From NCBI GenBank assembly GCA_003290165.1, contig QNQO01000826.1, positions 186,001-250,000 on the forward strand: 64,000 nucleotides of DNA, in the 5' to 3' direction. Made by a program: the position numbers and the translations under genes. Position 1 is the stretch's first letter. Every line of letters starts with the position of its first letter. This DNA comes from Berberis thunbergii. Its lineage: Eukaryota; Streptophyta; Magnoliopsida; Ranunculales; Berberidaceae. Positions 57,290 to 64,000 of this stretch are shown here, one piece after another. The notes beneath the pieces were generated by a model. That model made no database searches, had not been told where the DNA came from, and saw only the letters and a list, made by a program, of their open reading frames with translations.

Positions 57290-58200
57290 TAGTGCAGATG
57301 TCAATGGTTTAGGAAGTGGGAGTCCAATCAACGTTATCATGCTTGATGACAATGACCCGCTAGGGACTGTTGCCCCGTTCGCGGACAATGGTCGTCGAAC
57401 TCGATCAGGTAAGCCTAGCTGGTGACGACTGGCAACGACAACTTCTGATCAATGCCCAGAGTTATAGCCCACACTACACGGGTGTAGATGGTCTAGAAAG
57501 TGGGAGTCTAGTCAGTTCCGAACTAATTATAACGGCTCACCATGGGACCACTGCTCTTTACAAACTATGATCGCCGAAATATCAACCTCGAACTTGTAGC
57601 CTCCACTACGCAGGTGTAGATAGTCTGGAAGGTGGGAGCCTAGTTAGTTCCAAACTGATTCCGACGGCTCGCCACATGACCACTGCTCTTTTACACACTA
57701 TGGTCGTTGAATTATCAACCCCGAACTTGTTGCCCCCACTGCGTGAGTGTAAATGGTCTAGAAGGTGGGAGCCTAGTAGTCCCGAACTAATTCTGATGGC
57801 TCGCCACGGGACCACTGCTCTTCTACAAACCATAATCGTCGAATATTCCAAAATTTGTAGCTCGATGTGTACGGGTGTAGATGATTTAGAATGTGGGAGT
57901 TAATCAATCCCGAACTGATTCCGATAGCTTGCCACGAGACCACTGCTCTTCAGCTTGGTCACCGAAACCCCTCATATCAAACTTGTAGACCGCCATGTGT
58001 GGGTGTAGATGGTTTGAAAGGTGGGCGACTAGTCAGTCCCGAACTTATGACGACGCCTCACCGTGGGATCATCGCTCTTCAACAGACCCTGATCGCCGAA
58101 TCCTCGTTCCACGAACCTGTAGTCCACCATGCTCGGACATACATGGTACAGAAGGTGGGAGCCCTAGATGGCTCGCCACGCGACCGCCGCTCTCTTTTGA
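57290..58200 (+). repeat. Minisatellite in gypsy B, unit 128-133 bp, about six copies
   Basis: Units start at about 57481, 57613, 57746, 57874, 58002 and 58135, with a degenerate earlier one near 57290. Each has GGTGTAGATGGTCTAGAAGG, then GTGGGAGCCTAGT, CCCGAACTRATTC, GGCTCGCCACGGGACC and ACTGCTCTTC. It lies between protease and the antisense ORF. Tandem arrays in the 3' part of Tat elements are known in other plants. Confidence 0.92.
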
Positions 58201-58438
58201 AACAACAGCCCAAAGATAAATCACAGCTCAAGCAGCGTCTCCATGCTCACACGGGCTAACACTCTATTACTAGCAAAGGACGCTCATGTCGACCCATAAA
58301 TCGTCCCACCAACGCGCGAACGAGTGCTACATGGAATGCCAGCCCGAGCTTGCGAAACCTAATTTGGAACAAACGCTCTAAGTACAACGCATGTGTTGAC
58401 TATCACAGTTCACCAAGGCCTGTAATCGAGACTGACAG

Positions 58439-60544
58439 TTAGTGCATCAACCCTAGACTGCTCCGAGTCAAGCTGCTATTTACAGCACTGAGCTCATGCT
58501 TCTCCAATTCAAGCTGGTCATCAGCCTTCCTCGCCTCCCAAGCATTGAACTCCACATTGGACTACAATTGCTGCTTTTGAACAACCCAATCAGCCTCCTT
58601 CAAGGCATTCTCCTTAGTAAGGGACCGCTGTAATCACGGCGAGATAGATCCAACTCCTATTGTAATCTGTCTCTCATGGACATCGCCTCTGCTCCTCCGA
58701 GCCTCAGCAGCAATGACTAACCATTCCAGCCTCTTCTTCTCAGTCTGCTTCCTTAGTAGCTCAATTTCATAAAACGCGTTAGATTACAACATCTGCATGT
58801 GTGAGAAGACACTCTCCATGGTGTACACCCTCTCACGAGCTACCTCGACTTCCATCCCAGCAATAACCACCGGATTCAAGTGAGACATCCCCAACATAAA
58901 GTACTTTAAAACCCTTATCAATACGCCCTTCTGGCGTATCCTCCTCAGGTTTTAGAGCTTGATCTATAAACCAAGTATGGTGCCTTCTTATATGCTTCTT
59001 CGAAGCATAGTCCACATCAATCTCTTGGTGCCAGACCTTAGTACTCGTATTTACTAAGTCTGGGGCAAACAGACTTATCCGCGCATCCGGATGAAGCTCT
59101 CCCAGATGAGGAATTACGCAAGCACCACCCTTTGTAATCACCACTGCTCCCAGACCGTCGTCCACAGCCTTTCCTTTGTCGCCAGCAGCCGACCTCTTAC
59201 TGTGAGACGGCTTAGCAGGATCAGGATGAAGGGAAGGAAACGAGTTGTCCTACGGACCCTCCAATACCTTGAGATATGGCATGAGTGAAACGGTGAACAA
59301 TGCGGACTATGAGAAACTTAACCTGTGTCAACATGGCCACTATTGGACAGCCCACCAGTGGGACGATCGAATTCTAAAACCTCAAGCGGATCTTCACAAG
59401 AACTTTCTATCGGAACAATTTCGAGCAAATCGGCAACAATAAAAATCGCCATTGCAGCTAGCATCAACTGCTCGCTAAGAGCTTCCGCATGCGCAACACT
59501 AAGATTCGATACATTTACAACCTCTACGCGGCACTGAGCCCTTCTCCCAGTCGAATACTTCGACCTCCGCCCTGACGGATCGATTAGGCTCACGCCCTTT
59601 CACTTATTGGACCGGATCGTTTTGAAGACTACCCAGTTTTAACATGGGACTTCTTCGAACTCACGAAGGAGGCAAGCATCTCAGACAACCCTTTTGCATA
59701 AGACGAATCAAGAAACTTGACTCCGATGGCTTTCCTTTTTCTAGAAGGGACCACACCTTCGGACTGAACTTGGGATGATCAGTAGAGCGTGGAGGCTTCA
59801 TGCCAGTTGTCTCACAGCCTACTGCGAATAATGTTGGGAACACATATGACCTCCACCACATTTTTCGTTGGCAAGTCGTGAAATGTCTCCATAGGGTTTC
59901 ACTCCTCTGGGGTAATAGGGGTAGTGGGAAACCGTCCCACGAAGAAACACGAGCAACGATTAACATACAACCAAGCGCAACAAAATCAGAATAAAAAGTT
60001 ATAGTTACAAAGTGGCTCGAACTCTCGTTCGAGTGCATGACCCTTGAATTGGAAGTATTTTGAATCTACAAGAGCCAAGAAGCAATACTTATGCTAAGAC
60101 TTGAAGTCATCAGGAAAATTCTCAAAGCAAGTTGGCGACGTCATTTTACAGATAGCGTGATCGTTCAACCGAGAAATCAACAACTGAATCACCCACGGAG
60201 TCACGCAATGCCAGCTTCCTTCGCCCTAATCAAAATGATAAGAACGATCCTGTACCCATTAGACACCAACTGAGCCGGAGGAATTCCAAGGAAGTCCAAG
60301 AAGTTCCAAATCACATCTACAATAGGAAAACGAACTCCAGTTTGGAGCATCCCGTGGTGCAAGCAGATAAACCCTGTCGGCGACAACATTGGCGTCTGAT
60401 CATCCTTCAGAGCATATAATGGCAGGTCCTCAGGGACCTCGAATTTTGTATGAATTTTAGCAAAGATTCAGAAAGCAACTTGTCTTCGAAAAACTCAAGG
60501 CCCTTGGCCAAAGTTGCATCATCAAGAAGGTTTTGTTGAGCCAT
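58439..60544 (-). pseudogene. Antisense ORF of gypsy B (putative gypsy-type transposon domain)
   Basis: The ATG at 60544 gives MAQQNLLDDATLAKGLEFFE. The region 60201-60389 holds MLQTGVRFPIVDVIWNFLDF then LGIPPAQLVSNGYRIV, matching the Transposase_28-like motif of gypsy A's antisense ORF. A middle part lies at 58833-59593, and a long coiled-coil-like end (RSLTKENALKEADWVVQKQQ, ARKADDQLELEKHELSA) runs to TAA at 58439-58441. About 702 codons, close to the 736 of gypsy A. Many frameshifts. Confidence 0.72.
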
Positions 60545-60794
60545 GAAGAAGATAACATTTTTTTTTCAATCAGAAGATGAACAGGGCAAGATCTCTATAA
60601 GCAGGAAAATATAAGAGTTAGTCTCTGCATAAAGGATGATCTAAATAGGGCTTGAGTTCCCGCCTCTTCTCTAATAAACCAACGCATATTCAATTAATGA
60701 AGCGCGCGGCTCAAGCAACGATTCAGACTCAATCATCATGAGCAAAGTATCTTTTCAAGAAATGACTTAGCGTACCGATGTGATGGCCCACTAA

Positions 60795-60810
60795 CTCGGA
60801 GGGGAGTAGC
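60795..60810 (+). promoter_or_regulatory. Polypurine tract of gypsy B
   Basis: CTCGGAGGGGAGTAGC directly precedes the 3' LTR start TGATGATACA. Confidence 0.82.
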
Positions 60811-61498
60811 TGATGATACACTAAAACGGTTCTAACTATGAGTCATACACGTGTCATGATGATCTCGAGGAAAGATAGGTCATAACGTCAGCGCAACACT
60901 GATCCTGCCCATGTAGTTCTAAACCCACCCAATGCAGTCCACCAAATGGACCCGAATTCTTACAGCCTGCTAGGCCCACGTGTCTCACAACTATCCTCAA
61001 TACCCGTAAGCCCTGTTAAGGCAAGTATCTTGATGATCAATTTTGGACAGGCAATTACAGCTGCTTTTTGCTTCCAACTAGGAAGCATATTCCAGAGTAC
61101 ATATCATATATGGAAACTTCTACCTATAGAATACTCTCGAAATAGGAACTATCTCTCATGTATCTAGGAGCACATGGCTACCAAGGAAACTTTTCTCTAC
61201 AGCACGACTCCTAATTAGATAATGATCTCCACGAATATCATCTTCCCTAACCTACGCCATCGATGGGCGGTTCGAACCAGGACTCCAGCACTATAAATAA
61301 GACATGAGGTTGGTAAGCTAAGGTACGCAATAAATTCCATATTTACAACATTGCACCTTCCTCATTTCCTTATCTGACTTTAGCATCGAAGTACCATCGG
61401 CCACCACAACGATGGTATGTGGCTCACGTGCGTTCCTTGTGCAAGTGAGCAGGTTTGCAGGTCAAGATCAAAGCATGGAGCGAAAAACGACTGCATTA
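60811..61498 (+). repeat. 3' LTR of gypsy B (688 bp)
   Basis: Same length and order as the 5' LTR with many substitutions throughout, so the insertion is not recent. It ends ACTGCATTA. Confidence 0.93.
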
Positions 61499-61554
61499 GT
61501 AATCATTACCATTCATGTTCCTATTCTCATTCTATTGAGTAACCAAACATGCCC

Positions 61555-62237
61555 GGAGAGGTTTTCCAACATTAACTTTAAGAACATCCATAGTCAAGTC
61601 AACCTATTGTAGGGCATAGTAATGTCCCTCAGAGCATCTCAAAACATACGATTTAACATACAATAATGTGTTCTGATGATAATGTAAATATGTAAATTTG
61701 GAAGATAAGAGTAATTATTAGAGAAAAAAAAAAAGATAGAATAATTAGTATGACAAATCTACCTTCTAAATGTCGCCTACCTGTGAAATGTTATGGTTTG
61801 GGCATTCTCTAAGAGGGTGTGGCTTCTCTACTTTTAAAAAATGTGAGAGAGCTTCCTCTTTAATCTCCCTTTTTATTTTAAATGATTTTTTTAATGTCAA
61901 ATACTCTTTGATCTCTGCATCAACAATTAGATTGCTCTTTTGTGATTGTGAACTCGGCAATTTGCCTGGACAAATTTTTTTAATTTTTTTTTTTACTCTA
62001 TCCTCCAGCTTTACAATTGGAGGATAATATACTTAACTATAGCCTATAGTCAACTATAATTCCATTTTATCCTTAAATATGTATATAGTGTAGAGTAAAT
62101 TCACTAAACTGTTAGTGGAAGAGTATGTTTCTGTATTTGACATTTAGATATGAACAATTTCCTTTGGATCAATAAAAAGGGGACAATAACTAATATGGTA
62201 TGTGACCAGGAAAATAAAAACTAGTTACTGAGTTTGT
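61555..62237. other. Intergenic stretch
   Basis: AT-rich sequence. TATAGCCTATAGTCAACTATA near 62039 forms a short imperfect palindrome. No gene recognised. Confidence 0.5.
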
Positions 62238-62401
62238 CTAGGCAGCCAGGCTTTAAAGTCATTTTTTGGTTAGGCTTGGGTGTTTTTACATTTTTATCCA
62301 TTCTCTTTAAAACACAACAACAAACATTATCTATAGAAAGAGTAAAAGTCTAAAAAGTCTAAAACCTGACTAAAAAGTGGCTATAAAGCCTAGCTGCCTA
62401 G
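62238..62401. mobile_element. Foldback MITE (164 bp), CTAGGCAGCCAGGC termini
   Basis: The left arm CTAGGCAGCCAGGCTTTAAA and the reverse complement of the right arm CTAGGCAGCTAGGCTTTATA are inverted repeats of about 40 bases. Length and inner sequence (GTGTTTTTACATTTTT) resemble the element at 6919-7090. Confidence 0.83.
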
Positions 62402-62505
62402 AATTGAGGCTTGTTACTTCATCTGAGTCAATAACTCACAACATCCCAGAAAACAAAAAGAAAAAACCTTAGGATCAAAATCCCTCTCCATGGTTTTTGT
62501 TAACT

Positions 62506-62668
62506 ATGTCAAGCAATCAAACTCATCGAAAGTGGGTGGGTGATGGTGATTTTGTTAACTTATCACCTGATTTAGAAAGATTGAGTCTTGCATTAGGGGC
62601 ACCACAATTGTTGGGATCAGATGTGTCTCAAAGTAGAGTTGAGTGGATGTCCTCGTGTGATAACGTGG
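62506..62668 (+). CDS. Possible first exon of a host gene, interrupted by a TIR element
   Basis: From ATG 62506, about 54 codons read MSSNQTHRKWVGDGDFVNLS, then a Leu-rich helix (DLERLSLALGA) and SQSRVEWMSSCDN, with balanced composition unlike the flanking AT-rich DNA. At about 62665 the sequence passes into a TIR element. Downstream of that element no continuation was recognised. Family unknown; it may be a chance ORF. Confidence 0.35.
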
Positions 62669-63411
62669 GGGTGGGCATCCCATCTCGCGATCCCGATCCT
62701 GTCTCGGTCACGTCGCGATTTTTTTCGGGTTCTTTTGAGATTAATCAAACTCGTCCCAATTTAAAGTGGGATGGAATTGGAATGAAAATTTTCAATCTCA
62801 TCCCGTTCAGTCCCAAACTTATTTATTTAATATTTACTATTATTAATTTTAATCAAATTAAATGAAAGCTTGGGATGTGTTGAAATTAAATGAAAACATT
62901 TATTGTTTGAAAACTTGCTTGATTTGGTATTCTTTGTTTAAATAGAAATTATTTTAAGTCAAATAGAACTCATGAAAATTTATGTTTTTTCACATTTTAG
63001 ATTGTTTTGGGACAATTATTCTCGTAGAAAATAAAGGTCAACAATGGCTTGGTTTAGCTTTGCACTATGAGTTATGTAGTTGAAAATTTGGCCAATGAGC
63101 AATATTTTTCATTATTGCATTTATATTAAGACAACTTGAGAACTTATGTCATGCATACAAGATGCAATTAGGAGCAACGTGAGATGAAATTTTATATTTT
63201 TATGATGAAAGTTATATGTACATAAACTAGATATTATTAGTATGTGACCAATGTGAGATGAATTTCTTTTGTTATTCTTCATTGAAAAACTATTTAGTAC
63301 ATACTCATCCCATCTCGAGATCAAAATGAGGTCTATCCCATCTCGATCTCGTCTCGGCCTCGAACGAACGGGATGAGATAAAGATGAGGTCCATCCCATC
63401 CCATGCCAACT
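62665..63411. mobile_element. Non-autonomous hAT-like TIR element (about 750 bp)
   Basis: The left end GGTGGGCATCCCATCTCG and the reverse complement of the right end AGTTGGCATGGGATGGG share the GTKGGCATSSSATS pattern. Both subterminal zones are rich in ATCCCATCTCG and CATCCCGTTC units in inverted orientation. The interior is AT-rich and non-coding. No clear 8-bp duplication was found. Confidence 0.65.
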
Positions 63412-63501
63412 ACTATAATACTAGGATTATATTATTTTTATCACCAGTTGTGTATGGTGATGGCCAAGAAGCTCAAATCTCACCATTATAAACAATGTTA
63501 G

Positions 63502-64000
63502 TGATGTAGTCGATTCATGCTCTCATTCATTGTTGCTTACCTAGACATGCACAAGTAGCACACGTCAGCCAAGGACCACCTGTGGCGGTTGATGACATTC
63601 TGATGCTTAAGTTAGATAAGGCTTAAAAAATACTTAAAGCTATAAGTTGAGTTTTTGTAGCATACCTTAAGTTACTCGACCTTATCTCATTTTTATAGTG
63701 TTAGAGTCTTGTTCGACTAGCCTTTTGTAACGTAGATTAGGGAAAGAGATCTTGCTGGAGATCCTTTCCTAATTGGAAAGTGTCCATGTGAGATAGTTTT
63801 TCTACACGACTCGTGCTCCTAGATCTGTGGGAGAGGTTTCTTTTTTTAGCGTTGTCCATGCAAGGAAGTTTCCGCCCCGACTTATACTCTAGTATTTGTT
63901 TCCTAGTCGAATCCAATGTGTTGTTGGCTTGCCAGTCTTGAGTAAATCTCTCAGATACTTGCCTTAGAGGCTTACGAGTATTGGGCCCTACCGGATGACA
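63502..64000 (-). repeat. Third copy of the gypsy LTR family, minus strand, runs off the window
   Basis: Read on the minus strand it contains AATACTCGTAAGCC, AAGGCAAGTATCT, CTAGTCGAACAAGACTC, CACTATAAAAATGAGA (TATA) and TTAGCATC/GTCATC/GCCAC-like blocks, in the same order as the gypsy B LTRs, ending CGACTACATCA at 63502. The sequence beyond the end does not resemble the gypsy primer site, so it could be a solo LTR. Confidence 0.75.

Larger units (their letters stand above)
53375..61498 (+). mobile_element. Ty3/gypsy element B, Tat-like, lacking RT and integrase
   Basis: Two LTRs of 688 bases each are flanked by GTAAC (53370-53374) and GTAAT (61499-61503), a near-perfect 5-bp duplication. Inside are gag and protease on +, a minisatellite, and an antisense ORF on -. 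No RT, RNase H or integrase was found between 56088 and 58439, so the element is non-autonomous. LTRs and antisense ORF show kinship with gypsy A. Confidence 0.9.
52985..61554. mobile_element. MITE with GGGCATRTTTGGTT termini, split by gypsy B
   Basis: The left end GGGCATATTTGGTTGCTCAA at 52985 and the right end TTGAGTAACCAAACATGCCC at 61535-61554 are inverted repeats. The inner right arm is also duplicated in the left part (GAGTAACCAAATATAG near 53350). Removing gypsy B leaves an element of about 445 bases with ATTACAATGG-type palindromic units. The superfamily is uncertain (hAT or Harbinger type). Confidence 0.75.

Noticed and set aside
57370..58259. Overlapping ORFs of 66-122 codons on both strands
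   Set aside because: They arise from the minisatellite unit, whose length is often not a multiple of three, and carry no conserved motif.

Overview
This is nuclear DNA of a flowering plant, most likely a eudicot. The evidence is AT-rich intergenic sequence, plant-type Ty1/copia and Ty3/gypsy retrotransposons, FAR1/MULE transposases, a RICESLEEPER-like hAT transposase, many foldback MITEs, and an EDR2-like DUF1336 gene. I cannot name the species. Most of the window is nested and decayed transposable elements. Only two host genes are credible: the DUF1336/EDR2-C gene at 4939-5793 (minus strand) and a small 80-codon gene at 37632-37874. A possible interrupted first exon lies at 62506-62668.

Layout. 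1-3805: internally deleted Ty1/copia element whose 5' LTR runs off the window. 3806-9947: DUF1336 gene, a CACTA-type MITE with perfect 3-bp target duplication, a tRNA-derived SINE-like segment, a 172-bp foldback element and otherwise featureless sequence. 9948-18089: degenerate Tat-like Ty3/gypsy element (A) with gag-pol on + and a long antisense ORF on -. 18090-20900: intergenic, two foldback elements. 20909-30783: hAT element flanked by 8-bp duplications, with a decayed transposase, split by a nearly intact 5'-truncated L1-type LINE (25980-30450) that has its own duplication. 31127-37585: Mutator-like element (MULE A) with long TIRs and a 9-10 bp duplication. It carries a FAR1-type transposase pseudogene and captured exons of a P4-ATPase and an aspartic proteinase. 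It sits just upstream of the small host gene.

38623-43595: second Ty1/copia element, full length but decayed. 43606-45693: two-kb inverted-repeat element whose arms carry mirror copies of one peptide-coding fragment. 46400-52807: second FAR1-type MULE region (MULE B), with a transposase pseudogene on + and, on -, a small ORF with an RNase H1 N-terminal (viroplasmin) domain and a C-terminal hydrophobic segment. 52985-61554: a MITE split by gypsy element B (53375-61498). Element B has two 688-bp LTRs, gag-protease, a 128-133 bp minisatellite and the same type of antisense ORF, but no recognisable reverse transcriptase or integrase. 61555-64000: another foldback element, a hAT-like TIR element and a third, minus-strand copy of the same gypsy LTR family running off the end.

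The elements interlock. LINE sits in hAT, gypsy B sits in a MITE, and copia 2 sits next to or inside a Mutator-like terminus. Almost every coding region is broken. The LINE ORF2 is the best preserved transposon protein. The most interesting items are the chimeric gene capture in MULE A, its placement at a host gene's 5' leader, the antisense ORF shared by two divergent gypsy elements (one lacking pol), and the viroplasmin-domain ORF in MULE B.
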